The notes beneath the pieces were generated by a model. That model saw only the letters and a program-made list of their open reading frames with translations. It searched no databases and was not told where the DNA came from. Shown piece by piece: positions 44,679 through 53,858 of a DNA stretch of 64,000 nt. Made by a program: the position numbers and the translations under genes. The DNA is from Leptolyngbya sp. Cla-17 (GTDB taxonomy: Bacteria > Cyanobacteriota > Cyanobacteriia > Leptolyngbyales > Leptolyngbyaceae). Numbering within the stretch: position 1 is the stretch's first letter; each line of letters opens with the position of its first letter. The DNA lies in contig NZ_JAEVYN010000002.1 in the NCBI RefSeq assembly GCF_016807185.1, positions 2,703,367 to 2,767,366 on the forward strand, written 5' to 3'.

Positions 44679-46340
44679 ATGCCACAATATTTTCCCGAAC
44701 TGAAACTAGAGATTAATGGAGCAAATGCGTCCACTGAGCTGATGAATGACATTTTGCAGGTCTCGGTAGAGGAGAGTTTGCACCTGCCTAGTATGTTCAC
44801 CATTGTGTTAGAGAATTCAGCGTTTTCCGGCCGCTCAGACGAAACGATGTGGGAACACGGCAACGATTTTGCGATGGGTACCGAGATTCGGATTGGCTTT
44901 AGTAACAGCACGACTCAAGCCGGCAAATATCAGCAGGAAAAAACGGGTTGGGTGATTTCGGGTGAAGTGACGGCGATCGAAACCCACTTCACTGACGGAT
45001 CGCAAGCACCGATTATCATCCGGGGTTACGATCGCTCCCATCGTCTGCATCGTGGTCGGTATAACCGTTCTTTCCAAAACATGACCGACACCGATCTCGT
45101 CAGAAAGATAATTGGCGAAATCGGGATTCAAGCAGGAACCATTAACGACAGCGGCGCACCCCACGACTACGTGTTTCAAGAAAACCAGACCAACATGGAA
45201 TTTTTGCGCGAACGGGCTGCCCGCAATGGGTTTGAGCTATTTGTTCAGGATGGTAAACTGCATTTTCGCGCCCCCAAGCAAGACCAATCCCTGACGATGA
45301 CATGGCTGGATGACCTGTCCAGCTTTCGGGTGCGAGTTACTAGCGCCGAACAGGTGAACAATGTGGAAGTGCGCGGTTGGAATTACAAACAGAAACAGGC
45401 GATCGTGGGGACTCACAGCACCAACGGAGTTCTGACTAAAACCGACCACGGTGAAGGTCAAAGAACCAGTTCCAAGTTTCAGCCCCCAGCCCCCAAACTA
45501 ATCGTGGTTGACCAACTGGTTGATAACATCAACGAAGCACAAAAGATGGCAAAAGCGCTGTTCAACGAACTGTGTGATGAATTTGTCCATGCTGACGCTC
45601 AGGCGCCCGGCGATCCTGATATTCGCCCCGGACGCGTGGTAACGCTCAGTGGTGCGCAAATGGGCAAGTATGCAGGCAAGTATTACATCACCGAAACTCA
45701 TCACGTGTTTAACGCACGCACCTATACCACCTCCTTCAGTGTGCGCGGTTTGCGCGGCGGCGATTTGTTGTCGCTGCTTTCTCCTGCCACGCGGTTGCAA
45801 CCGGGGCAAACGTTGCTCATTGGCAAAGTGACCAACAATAATGATCCAGACGGCTTAGGGCGAGTGCGGGTGAAATTTCCCACCCTGACAGAAGACCACG
45901 AAAGTCAATGGGCTAGGGTCGTGGCGATCGGGGCTGGCAAGAACCGTGGCTTTGATTGTTTGCCCGAAATCGATGATGAAGTGCTGGTTGGGTTTGAGCA
46001 TGGCGATATCCACCGCCCGTTTGTGATTGGTGGTTTGTGGAACGGACAGGATAGCCCACCCGAAAGCGTCAGCAGTAGCGTAATGGGAAGTAAGGTGCGA
46101 CTCCGCACCATTAAAACCCGAACAGGGCACCAAATACAGTTTGTTGAAGAACCCAACGGTGGCAGTCAAGCGGGCATCACCATCAAAACCGTTGGCGGGC
46201 ATCTGGTGCAGATGAACGATACAGATCGCAGCATCACTCTATCATCAACTGGAAACCTGAAGATCCAAGCCGGGGGCAACATTGACATCAATGCCACTGG
46301 CATGATCACCGTTCAGGGAGCCATGATTAAACTCAATTAG
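44679..46340 (+). CDS. VgrG-type spike protein (Afp8-like)
   Basis: 553 residues. The gp27-like part (LKLEINGANASTELMNDILQ, MEFLRERAARNGFELFVQDG) is followed by an OB-fold (GRVRVKFPTLTEDHESQWAR, FEHGDIHRPFVIGGLWNGQD) and a gp5C beta-helix needle (SITLSSTGNLKIQAGGNIDI). It forms the trimeric puncturing spike. No extension carrying an effector domain is seen. It is followed 10 bp later by PAAR, its tip. Confidence 0.95.
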   Translation: MPQYFPELKLEINGANASTELMNDILQVSVEESLHLPSMFTIVLENSAFSGRSDETMWEHGNDFAMGTEIRIGFSNSTTQAGKYQQEKTGWVISGEVTAIETHFTDGSQAPIIIRGYDRSHRLHRGRYNRSFQNMTDTDLVRKIIGEIGIQAGTINDSGAPHDYVFQENQTNMEFLRERAARNGFELFVQDGKLHFRAPKQDQSLTMTWLDDLSSFRVRVTSAEQVNNVEVRGWNYKQKQAIVGTHSTNGVLTKTDHGEGQRTSSKFQPPAPKLIVVDQLVDNINEAQKMAKALFNELCDEFVHADAQAPGDPDIRPGRVVTLSGAQMGKYAGKYYITETHHVFNARTYTTSFSVRGLRGGDLLSLLSPATRLQPGQTLLIGKVTNNNDPDGLGRVRVKFPTLTEDHESQWARVVAIGAGKNRGFDCLPEIDDEVLVGFEHGDIHRPFVIGGLWNGQDSPPESVSSSVMGSKVRLRTIKTRTGHQIQFVEEPNGGSQAGITIKTVGGHLVQMNDTDRSITLSSTGNLKIQAGGNIDINATGMITVQGAMIKLN

Positions 46341-46350
46341 AACCAACACT

Positions 46351-46848
46351 ATGGGACAACCCGCTGCCCGCCTGACTGATCCTGTTGCCCATCCGCTCCC
46401 ACCCGTACTCACGGGTGGACCCGGTAGCCCCACTGTTTTTATTGGTGGACTTCCCGCCTGGAGGGGGGTGCCCCTGGCTGCCGCTGCTGCCATTCAAAAC
46501 GCCAAAGCAGCTTCCGATACCACGATTAAAACCACGGAAGCCGCCACCCTCGCTGCGGCTGGAACTCCCGGTGCCCCAGCCGCCAAGGCAACCGAAGAAA
46601 CCACCAAAGCGACGGCAGCAACCACAATGGGCAGCACTATCACAGCCAGCGCAGGCGGAGCCGATATTCACAATTGCGCGACTCCCTTGCCAATACCACC
46701 CCATGGACCCGGTGTCGTGATTAATGGTAGCCAAACCGTGTTGATCAATGGGTTGTCTGCCTGTTTTCTAGGTAATACGATTGTCGAAGCAGTGGGTCCA
46801 CCAAACAAAATTGTGATGGGATGCCCAACCGTTTTTATTGGTCCATAA
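46351..46848 (+). CDS. PAAR-domain spike tip (Afp10-like)
   Basis: 165 residues: MGQPAARLTDPVAHPLPPVL, SPTVFIGGLPAWR and GPGVVINGSQTVLINGLSAC repeat the PAAR motif, with a low-complexity Ala/Thr segment (~50-95) that loops out. His14, Cys108 and Cys127-type positions could bind the tip zinc. It sharpens the VgrG spike. Here it directly precedes the effector island, whereas in Afp the order is spike, gp25, PAAR. Confidence 0.93.
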   Translation: MGQPAARLTDPVAHPLPPVLTGGPGSPTVFIGGLPAWRGVPLAAAAAIQNAKAASDTTIKTTEAATLAAAGTPGAPAAKATEETTKATAATTMGSTITASAGGADIHNCATPLPIPPHGPGVVINGSQTVLINGLSACFLGNTIVEAVGPPNKIVMGCPTVFIGP

Positions 46849-46854
46849 AAAAAG

Positions 46855-46879
46855 TCCTGACTTTAGTCAATGGTCAGGA
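46855..46879 (-). terminator. Hairpin with U-run on the minus strand after PAAR
   Basis: TCCTGAC (46855-46861) and GTCAGGA (46873-46879) form a stem. On the minus strand seven T follow (46848-46854 complement), the layout of a rho-independent terminator. On plus only A-runs follow. No minus-strand gene ends here, so it may be a fold-back barrier to antisense transcription. Confidence 0.35.
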
Positions 46880-46949
46880 TTAAAAAAGTGCTTCACAATC
46901 GCATTACCTATAAGCATTCTCCCGACCCTATTGTGCTTGGAGCCTCCTT

Positions 46950-49631
46950 ATGCAGATTCGCTCTTCCCTTCAGCGTCGCAGCAATTCTGAATCAAGCGAT
47001 CGCTTGGTTGCCAACATTAAGCCGCGATCGTGGAGTGACCCACCACAGCAGCAGGACACCCACCCGCAACCCACCCGACACGACTTTTCCCACGTCGATT
47101 TGTTTGCCCACGATCCGGGACCCCGTACCATTAACTTCGGCATTCAGCCCAAGCTAACGGTGGGTGCGCCGAATGATGTGTATGAGCAGGAAGCCGATCG
47201 CGTGGCGGCACAAGTCGTGCAGCGTCTCAACGCCCCGCCCCCGAATCCACCATCACCAGGGCGATCTCAGTCCGACCCATCGGTTCAACGGGAAACTTTA
47301 CCCGACGAAGAAGAACTCCAGATGAAACCAATGGCTGACCGAATCCAGCGCGTGGACATGCCAGAGGAAGACGAATTGCAGATGCAACCAATGGTCGACC
47401 AAATCCAGCGCGTGGACATGCCAGAGGAAGACGAATTGCAGATGCAACCAATGGCTGACCAGATCCAGCGCGTGGACATGCCAGAGGAAGACGAATTGCA
47501 GATGCAACCAATGGTCGACCAAGTCCAGCGTGTGGACATGCCGGAGGAAGAAGAACTCCAGATGAAACCAATGGCTGACCAGATCCAGCGCGAGGACATG
47601 CCAGAGGAAGAAGAACTCCAGATGAAGTCTATGGTGCAACGGCAAGCCGGAGGGGAAGCTGTCACTGCCAGTGCAAACTTAGAAAGCTCGATTCAACAAG
47701 CTCGTAGCGGAGGACAACCCCTCGCTGACCCCATCCGGCAACCCATGGAGCAGGCATTTGGGGCTGATTTTAGTGGAGTAAAAGTTCATACCGATACGCA
47801 GTCCGATCAATTGAATCGCTCGATTCAGGCGAAAGCATTTACCACCGGGCAAGATGTGTTCTTTCGGCAGGGAGCCTATGAGCCGGGAAGCCGGGGGGGA
47901 CAGGAGTTGATAGCCCATGAGTTGACCCATGTAGTGCAGCAGACTGGCAGCCCAGCCACTCTGCAACGAGACTATGATACATCCCAAAATTTGCCCACCT
48001 CAGCTAGTCTGACCACCGAGTTTCAATCTAAAAAACAAATGGGACGGGCCAAACCTTGGCGGTTTGGCAAGGCAAATGCCGAACTTAAGAAGGTTTTTGG
48101 AGTTTTAGATGAGTATCAGTCATATTTAAACGCCTATGGAGTGATTGGTCCCGCAGAGTTTGAGGTGGAGGATCAGGTAGAGAATTTGCAACGTAGCCTG
48201 AATGGTGTGGTTGCGACAGTCGGGCGTTACGTTCGCAAACGCCCTGAGGGAAAGAAAACTCCTACAGTTCAGGCGCTAGGAACTTTAGCAACCGACGTGT
48301 TAAAAAAGCTGACTGTGGTCGGCAGTAACCCCACTAAATATTTAGGGGTGGCATGGAAAAGAATGCTGGTAGTAAGTGGTGGCGACTTAACCGAGTTTCA
48401 ACAGAATATTGACGTTGTACCTGGTCACGTAAGTGAATTTGAAGCTGATGAGACGGCAATTAACAAAGGCGTAAAACAACTAGATCCTGAAATAGCCGCA
48501 GCGATTGAAAAAACCAATAAAGGAATTAAAACGGGTAAAAATGAACAGGGCGAACCCGTAAACATCAGACAGGTGGGAGGTATGGTAGGTCACAATGGAG
48601 GTTTATCAGGTGCGTATCTAGTCCCCGATGGGTTCTTCAAACCGTTCTTGCAATCTCCTGTTAGAAATAACTCCGGGTTGGCAGCAGGCTATCAGAATTT
48701 TCGGGAAGTGCTTGCTTATGAGATCTCTAAGTATATTAAAGGCTTATTTAAGGACCTTGGGATTGATCAAGATCTCGGTGTTGTAAAAACGAGTTTTGCC
48801 GCCTTAAGCAGTGAAAAATTCGCTGAGGGAGGCAAAAGTTGGAATAAAAAAATGACGCAAGCGGGGGCAAAAGCAGTGCCTGAAGCAGAAATGCCAGAAC
48901 AAGTTGGCATTTGGCAAGAGCGATTGGATATCGATGGTACGATTAAAGATCATCATTATGTAGAGAATGAGAATACTAAAAAGCAAGTTCAGCAAATTGC
49001 ATTTTTTGACTTAATGACTGGCAACTATGATAGACACAGTGGTAACTTAGTCTTTGACAAAGGCGGTAATCTGCGACCCATCGATCACGGAGAGATCCTG
49101 CCTAATTTTGCTCTGTATAAGGAGCATAATTGGGAAGGACATGAGGGGGAGGGTGGTATAGAATCCAAATTCGCTTGGACTAAAACGAAGGCTTCACACA
49201 AAGGTTTTTCAGAGGATTTTAAAAAGCTTGCTGAGGCGATAGATCCAGGAACAGTGGTTTCAGATTTGAAGAGGATCGCTGCACAAACTAGTTTGGCACT
49301 AGGGTTGGAAAAACTTAGCCATAGAGGAATTAGTGAAGAGTCTTGGCAAATCATGCATCTACACCTGGTGGCTCTTAAGGAAGGGATTATGGCAGGGCTT
49401 TCGCCGCTACAATTAGCTATGATTTTCGCCAAGGGTATGAGTGCAACTAGAGAGGACCAGGGCGAGATGTATAAAACCATGGTTAAACTCGACGAAGAAC
49501 TTCCTATCAGGCAAAATGATCGCACCCAGAGTAGGGAGTTTACACGAAAAGAATTGGCAGAAGCTGAGGAAAAAGTGAAACAAGCGATCCAGAATGGAAA
49601 AGAACGCCTTCATCACTATCAGCCAAAATGA
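46950..49631 (+). CDS. eCIS effector: DUF4157 module with PI3/4-kinase-like domain
   Basis: 893 residues. Residues 40-55 carry the shared loading motif (HDFSHVDLFAHDP). KLTVGAPNDVYEQEADRVAA and ELIAHELTHVVQQ bracket DUF4157, with five to six 20-residue repeats (VDMPEEDELQMQPMVDQIQR) inserted at ~120-228. The C-terminal part has QVGGMVGHNGGLSGAYLVPD and the catalytic-loop motif LMTGNYDRHSGNLVFD (Asp694, Asn699) then LRPIDHGEILP (Asp ~711), as in PI3/4-kinase-like phosphotransferases. It probably phosphorylates a protein or lipid in the target. The 3' end is tandemly duplicated just downstream. Confidence 0.8.
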   Translation: MQIRSSLQRRSNSESSDRLVANIKPRSWSDPPQQQDTHPQPTRHDFSHVDLFAHDPGPRTINFGIQPKLTVGAPNDVYEQEADRVAAQVVQRLNAPPPNPPSPGRSQSDPSVQRETLPDEEELQMKPMADRIQRVDMPEEDELQMQPMVDQIQRVDMPEEDELQMQPMADQIQRVDMPEEDELQMQPMVDQVQRVDMPEEEELQMKPMADQIQREDMPEEEELQMKSMVQRQAGGEAVTASANLESSIQQARSGGQPLADPIRQPMEQAFGADFSGVKVHTDTQSDQLNRSIQAKAFTTGQDVFFRQGAYEPGSRGGQELIAHELTHVVQQTGSPATLQRDYDTSQNLPTSASLTTEFQSKKQMGRAKPWRFGKANAELKKVFGVLDEYQSYLNAYGVIGPAEFEVEDQVENLQRSLNGVVATVGRYVRKRPEGKKTPTVQALGTLATDVLKKLTVVGSNPTKYLGVAWKRMLVVSGGDLTEFQQNIDVVPGHVSEFEADETAINKGVKQLDPEIAAAIEKTNKGIKTGKNEQGEPVNIRQVGGMVGHNGGLSGAYLVPDGFFKPFLQSPVRNNSGLAAGYQNFREVLAYEISKYIKGLFKDLGIDQDLGVVKTSFAALSSEKFAEGGKSWNKKMTQAGAKAVPEAEMPEQVGIWQERLDIDGTIKDHHYVENENTKKQVQQIAFFDLMTGNYDRHSGNLVFDKGGNLRPIDHGEILPNFALYKEHNWEGHEGEGGIESKFAWTKTKASHKGFSEDFKKLAEAIDPGTVVSDLKRIAAQTSLALGLEKLSHRGISEESWQIMHLHLVALKEGIMAGLSPLQLAMIFAKGMSATREDQGEMYKTMVKLDEELPIRQNDRTQSREFTRKELAEAEEKVKQAIQNGKERLHHYQPK
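47311..47640 (+). repeat. 60-bp tandem repeats in the effector linker
   Basis: About five and a half copies of a 60-bp unit (core GTGGACATGCCAGAGGAAGA) encode VDMPEEDELQMQPMVDQIQR. Units are nearly identical, differing in two or three codons. The effector at 51273 has one and a half of the same unit, so copy number differs between paralogs. Confidence 0.9.
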
Positions 49632-49725
49632 TCGCACCCAGAGTAGGGAACTTACACGAAAAAAATTGGCAGAAGCTGAGGAAAAAGTGAAACAAGCGAT
49701 CCAGAATAGAAAAAACGCCTTCGTC
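49512..49725 (+). repeat. 112-bp tandem duplication of the effector gene 3' end
   Basis: CAAAATGATCGCACCCAGAG starts at 49512 and again at 49624, and similarity continues to about 49725 with a few differences. Because 112 is not a multiple of 3, the second copy is out of frame and lies past the stop. The last ~37 codons have therefore been duplicated without extending the protein. Confidence 0.85.
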
Positions 49726-49762
49726 CAGATAAGCGGCTAGATGCTAACGCTAAGGCTTAATT

Positions 49763-50215
49763 ATGGAACAAATTTTTGATTCGATTGTTGCGTTCTTCCA
49801 GGAGGATGGCTGGCAGGTTGAACTAGACTTTGACAACTGGAGTTTAATGACGAATTTCCAGGGAGCACATGGACAATGGCGTTGCTATGCGTCACTCCAA
49901 GAATCGCCAAAGCAGTTTGTGTTTTACTCGATTTGTCCCATCACGGTAGCCACTGAAGACCGTCTCGCCATGGCTGACTTTTTGACTAGAGCGAACTATA
50001 ATTTGCTCGTGGGCAACTTTGAAATGGATTTTGAGGATGGCGAAATTCGCTACAAAACCAGCCTCAACTTTGAAGGCACACAGTTAGACAATGCCTTACT
50101 GAAGCAATTGGCTTATATCAACGTGGTGATGATGAATCAATATCTACCAGGAATCAAAGCCGTTGTTTATGCCAAAGCCTCTCCAGCAGAGGTGATCGCT
50201 CAAGTTGAACACTAG
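49763..50215 (+). CDS. YbjN-like small protein, effector-chaperone candidate
   Basis: 150 residues: MEQIFDSIVAFFQEDGWQVE, FVFYSICPITVATEDRLAMA and FLTRANYNLLVGNFEMDFED show the YbjN / type III-chaperone-like alpha-beta fold. It lies 132 bp after the kinase-like effector gene and on the same strand, so it may keep that effector unfolded or inactive before loading. Similar YbjN proteins are common in cyanobacteria outside CIS loci, so the link is positional. Confidence 0.7.
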   Translation: MEQIFDSIVAFFQEDGWQVELDFDNWSLMTNFQGAHGQWRCYASLQESPKQFVFYSICPITVATEDRLAMADFLTRANYNLLVGNFEMDFEDGEIRYKTSLNFEGTQLDNALLKQLAYINVVMMNQYLPGIKAVVYAKASPAEVIAQVEH

Positions 50216-50533
50216 CCAAACTTACCGCTTCAGTGCGATCGCCGATCATGTAGAGTGCATTCCTCCAACCAAACCTTCAGCTCAACGCACACATCTTGAT
50301 GAGAACGCACCATCTCAACCGCGATGGTCGATTATGCTGTGAGATCGGCTTTGCAAATGTGGCGCGATAGTTGTGTGAAAAATGAGAGGGGCGATCGCTC
50401 CTGGTGAAGCAGGTGTTTGTGGTGGGCGGGAAAAATGCGATCGTGTGTCGTTGTCACGCGCTGGCTGTAATGGGGGATGACGCGATCGTCGATCCTCTAA
50501 GATGAAACTAGATTCAGGCATAGGGGAAGACCA
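50216..50533. other. Intergenic stretch with the inverted 31-bp repeat
   Basis: 318 bp rich in GCGATCGC. It contains 50294-50324, the inverted copy of 18336-18366, and no supported gene. Confidence 0.5.
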
Positions 50534-51181
50534 ATGGTGCGAACGCTGGCAGCAGATAAAGTAACGCTTTACGACCTGGAACATCGATTCCAGCTACAGC
50601 AAACCGAAGATCTATCCTTTTTCTTAGAGTGGCAGGCAGATTTTCCAGCCTTAACAGAAACTGAACAACAACGACTAGTACGGGTTCAAGCGATCGTGGC
50701 AAATTTGGAGCGGCGATCAGTATTAGAAAATACCGTCAAACTTGCAGTAGTCGCACCTTTGTTGGATTTATCAGGGCTGTTCCTGCCCCCATTTTATGTC
50801 AGCACTGAAGACTCCATAGACATTGAAGCCACAGATGAGAGCATCGTAGTGCGAGGTCGGATCGATATTCTGGTCTTACAGGATCAGCTTTGGGTGCTGG
50901 TGATTGAGTCTAAACGAGCCGAATTTTCTCCCAAAGTGGGTATCCCTCAAGTGTTGTCTTATATGCTGGCAGCCCCCAATGGAGATTTCCCCTGTTATGG
51001 ATTAGTCACCAATGGTACAGATTTTGTCTTCTTGAAGTTGCTCGTTCAGGAAATCCCCCGTTATGCACGATCGCGACAATTTGTTCTAGGGCAAGACCAT
51101 GATCTAGAACGAGTGTTGCAGATCATGAAACAACTAGCGGAAATTGTTGGCAAGCGGAAATCTGAATTCAAGTTGAATTGA
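50534..51181 (+). CDS. PD-(D/E)XK nuclease-like protein (HsdR N-terminal type)
   Basis: 215 residues. VRGRIDILVLQDQLWVLVIE followed by SKRAEFS gives the D...ExK signature (Asp in GRIDIL, Glu and Lys in VIESKR), as in the cyanobacterial family annotated as type I restriction R subunit-like. LENTVKLAVVAPLLDLSGLF precedes it. No specificity or methylase subunit is nearby, so it is a stand-alone member of unknown role. It lies inside the accessory island. Confidence 0.8.
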   Translation: MVRTLAADKVTLYDLEHRFQLQQTEDLSFFLEWQADFPALTETEQQRLVRVQAIVANLERRSVLENTVKLAVVAPLLDLSGLFLPPFYVSTEDSIDIEATDESIVVRGRIDILVLQDQLWVLVIESKRAEFSPKVGIPQVLSYMLAAPNGDFPCYGLVTNGTDFVFLKLLVQEIPRYARSRQFVLGQDHDLERVLQIMKQLAEIVGKRKSEFKLN

Positions 51182-51272
51182 GTGGTCGTGAAAGAGCGAT
51201 CGCTCGACAAAAACAATTTAATTTCGACTAAAGTTATTGAGAGCTTCGGTCAGGTTTTATCCGGTGATTGAT

Positions 51273-52958
51273 ATGGAACGTTGTTACGGATCTCGCCCCA
51301 CTCACGAATCGTCCGATCGCATGGTTGCGAATGTTCAGCCTCCCGGTTGGGGTAAGCCACGCCAAGATCAACCTCAACCCACGGTTTACCACGACTTTTC
51401 CCACGTTGATCTGTTCTCCCATGCGCCCCAACGTACTCCAGTGCAGATGAAACTGACTGTGGGTGCACCGGGAGACCAGTACGAACAAGAAGCCGATCGC
51501 GTGGCGGCACAAGTCGTGCAGCGTCTCAACGCCCCGCCCCCGAATCCACCATCACCAGCGCGATCGCAGTCCGACCCATCGGTTCAACGGGAAACTTTAC
51601 CCAACGAAGAAGATTTGCAGATGCAACCAATGGCTGACCAGATCCAGCGCGTGGATATGCCGGAGGAAGAAGAAGTCCAGATGAAACCAATGGTGCAACG
51701 GCAAGCCGGAGAGGAAGCTGCCACCGCCAGTACAAACTTAGAAAGCTCGATTCAACAAGCTCGTAGCGGAGGACAACCCCTCGCCGACACCATCCGGCAA
51801 CCCATGGAACAGGCATTTGGGGCAGATTTTAGTGGAGTCAAAGTCCACACCGATGCCCAATCGGATCAACTCAATCGCTCGATCCAGGCAAAAGCCTTTA
51901 CAACTGGACAGGATATCTTCTTTCGTCAAGGAGCCTATCAACCGGAAAATCGCGGAGGGCAGGAGTTGATTGCTCATGAGTTAACGCATGTGATGCAGCA
52001 GGAAAAAGAGCAGAGAATTCAGCGAATTAAAAATGTAAAAAGTGGAGAGGAGGAAAAGATAAATTGGGATACTCTAAGCGCAGAAGCAGCAGAAAGTTAC
52101 CTTCAACGAATAGAAAAAGGTGAACTAACAGCAGAAGAGTCTGAAAAGTTGCGGTTAGTGAGTATTAAAAGGGCGCAAGCAAGCGATGCCATTTTTGAAC
52201 TTCCTCAAGAAGACGCGCCAGATCCAATAAAGAAAATAAAGTTTGCAATCTTGGATAAGACGTATGCTCTTTCAATAGGTAATTCGCGCCCTAAAATAGT
52301 CTACTTATTCGATGACTTAGGAGAGAAAACTAAGAGAAAGCAAGACGCGAAGTACATGATTGATACGGAAATGGGTGAATTAGAGTTTTCTAACCTGAAA
52401 CAAGTAGAAAGTCGAGGACTTAAAATACCGAGAATCTACGGTCTCTACCAATTAAAGTACCCAATTATCCAATGGCTAAGTGACCAATCCACTATAGGCG
52501 GTGCAGGAGCGAAGCCCTTAGTGCCAATGGTTAAACAAATAATGAAGCTCGACAACTTGCAGAAAAAAGCTTTTGCTAAAGATAGGTGGCAACGGACATT
52601 AGAAGATGTTGAACAACTAATTGCTCTTAATTTTACTAGTCCCGACTTGCAATTCATGATTGACAACTCAACAGGTCACATCTACATGATGGACCTTGAA
52701 GCCAGCAACACTCCTCATTTTGGAGAAGATCCAGACAAAAGATTAACAGATTTGAAAGAGTTTCTAGAAAAAGCTATAGAAATAGGCGGTATACCAGACT
52801 CTCCAGAGTTTTCATCTTTGTCGACAGGGATGGACAAAGGTAGTCCATTTGGCATATCCTCCGAATTTATGATAAGCAAACCCCCTGTAAGAAAGGGCGG
52901 TAAATCGAGCAGTTTAAACCCATTTAAACCAAAGGGTTTATTGCGGAAGAAGATATAG
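51273..52958 (+). CDS. eCIS effector: DUF4157 module with kinase-like C-terminal domain
   Basis: 561 residues from ATG 51273; 12 more codons upstream are open but unlike the paralogs. The shared module (QPPGWGKPRQDQPQPTVYHD, FSHVDLFSHAPQRTPVQMKL) and DUF4157 (KLTVGAPGDQYEQEADRVAA, ELIAHELTHVMQQ) are followed by a new C-terminal part of ~310 residues. Its KAFAKDRWQRTLEDVEQLIA and LQFMIDNSTGHIYMMDLEAS stretches resemble the catalytic and metal-binding loops of the kinase/aminoglycoside-phosphotransferase fold, with the catalytic position weakly conserved. It may be a kinase or pseudokinase toxin. DNA of the first ~600 bp is nearly identical to 46950-47560. Confidence 0.75.
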   Translation: MERCYGSRPTHESSDRMVANVQPPGWGKPRQDQPQPTVYHDFSHVDLFSHAPQRTPVQMKLTVGAPGDQYEQEADRVAAQVVQRLNAPPPNPPSPARSQSDPSVQRETLPNEEDLQMQPMADQIQRVDMPEEEEVQMKPMVQRQAGEEAATASTNLESSIQQARSGGQPLADTIRQPMEQAFGADFSGVKVHTDAQSDQLNRSIQAKAFTTGQDIFFRQGAYQPENRGGQELIAHELTHVMQQEKEQRIQRIKNVKSGEEEKINWDTLSAEAAESYLQRIEKGELTAEESEKLRLVSIKRAQASDAIFELPQEDAPDPIKKIKFAILDKTYALSIGNSRPKIVYLFDDLGEKTKRKQDAKYMIDTEMGELEFSNLKQVESRGLKIPRIYGLYQLKYPIIQWLSDQSTIGGAGAKPLVPMVKQIMKLDNLQKKAFAKDRWQRTLEDVEQLIALNFTSPDLQFMIDNSTGHIYMMDLEASNTPHFGEDPDKRLTDLKEFLEKAIEIGGIPDSPEFSSLSTGMDKGSPFGISSEFMISKPPVRKGGKSSSLNPFKPKGLLRKKI

Positions 52959-53381
52959 AAGCCATTGCAATATGTGGCAGGCGACCGAGCCGCTCGCTTA
53001 GGGTGGGCAAATGGAGGTGACTGCGGAAATAGAAGCAAGATAGGAATTTTGCCCACCTTACTCTCCCATAAACCCCGTCATCTTCTCAAAATCTGCAATC
53101 ACAGGCTGTCTCTCCCACAAACGCAACCCCAATCGTTTTCCTAAACCGTCGTTGCCAAACGTCACTTTCTCGATGCTTACGGCGAGAGGCTGACACTGTT
53201 TCGATCACGGCTCCTCTGCCTCGTAGTGATCGCGTAAACACTGAGATCGCCACGGACAACGGTTTACAATCATTGTCGAAATCAGAGGCAAAAAACTTCG
53301 CACAGGCTGGATTTTGGATGATCAAGGTATATTAAAGCTAGTGACCCCGTTCTCCGGATTCGCTGATGGAGGAAATTAATC
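52959..53381. other. Intergenic stretch with a gene 3' remnant
   Basis: On the minus strand 53160-53058 reads GLGKRLGLRLWERQPVIADF EKMTGFMGE and then a stop. It resembles the end of a real gene, without start or upstream part. The rest has no supported gene; a TATTAAAG-type AT-rich segment lies before the DUF4926 gene. Confidence 0.4.
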
Positions 53382-53618
53382 ATGGCACTAGAACCCTATT
53401 CTCTAGTAGAACTCCGCACGGATCGTTATCAAGATCGAGGTACATTCATCGGTGCGGTTGGCACCATTCTGGAAGCTTACGAAGACGGAACTTACGAAGT
53501 TGAGTTCTCCCATGAGGATGGAACCACCATTGCTTGGTTTGCAGTTTCACAAGATGAGATCCAACCTTTCATTGAGAATCATCTAGTTTCTATCCCTTCT
53601 CAGAAAGAATCCGCGTGA
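53382..53618 (+). CDS. DUF4926-family protein
   Basis: The 78-residue protein (LRTDRYQDRGTFIGAVGTIL, YEVEFSHEDGTTIAWFAVSQ) matches the short DUF4926 family, often found near toxin-antitoxin genes and IS elements in cyanobacteria. GGAGG sits 7 bases before the ATG. Function unknown. Confidence 0.8.
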   Translation: MALEPYSLVELRTDRYQDRGTFIGAVGTILEAYEDGTYEVEFSHEDGTTIAWFAVSQDEIQPFIENHLVSIPSQKESA

Positions 53619-53858
53619 TTCTCAATTTCAACGCTCTCGCTACTCAAGGCGATCGCCGCAGCTTTGTTTCGGAACAGGCGATCGAGCTATAAGGCGATTA
53701 TTGGTCTGGGTGCGATCGGAGATCGTCAATTGGTTGGCAACGCGATCTCGATTTCCTCTCTGCTTTCCCACCCAAAAATCTGTATCATTGCAGTATCACT
53801 TTTAAAGGGATACCTCTGCTCCAACCCGATAGACAGATTTTCCCACTGCCGAACTGCC

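Noticed and set aside
47227..47665. Long minus-strand open frames with repetitive residues opposite the effector linker
   Set aside because: They are antisense shadows of the 60-bp coding repeats of the plus-strand effector gene.
50534..51181. A complete type I restriction-modification system
   Set aside because: Only an HsdR N-terminal-like nuclease domain is present, without helicase, specificity or methylase genes.
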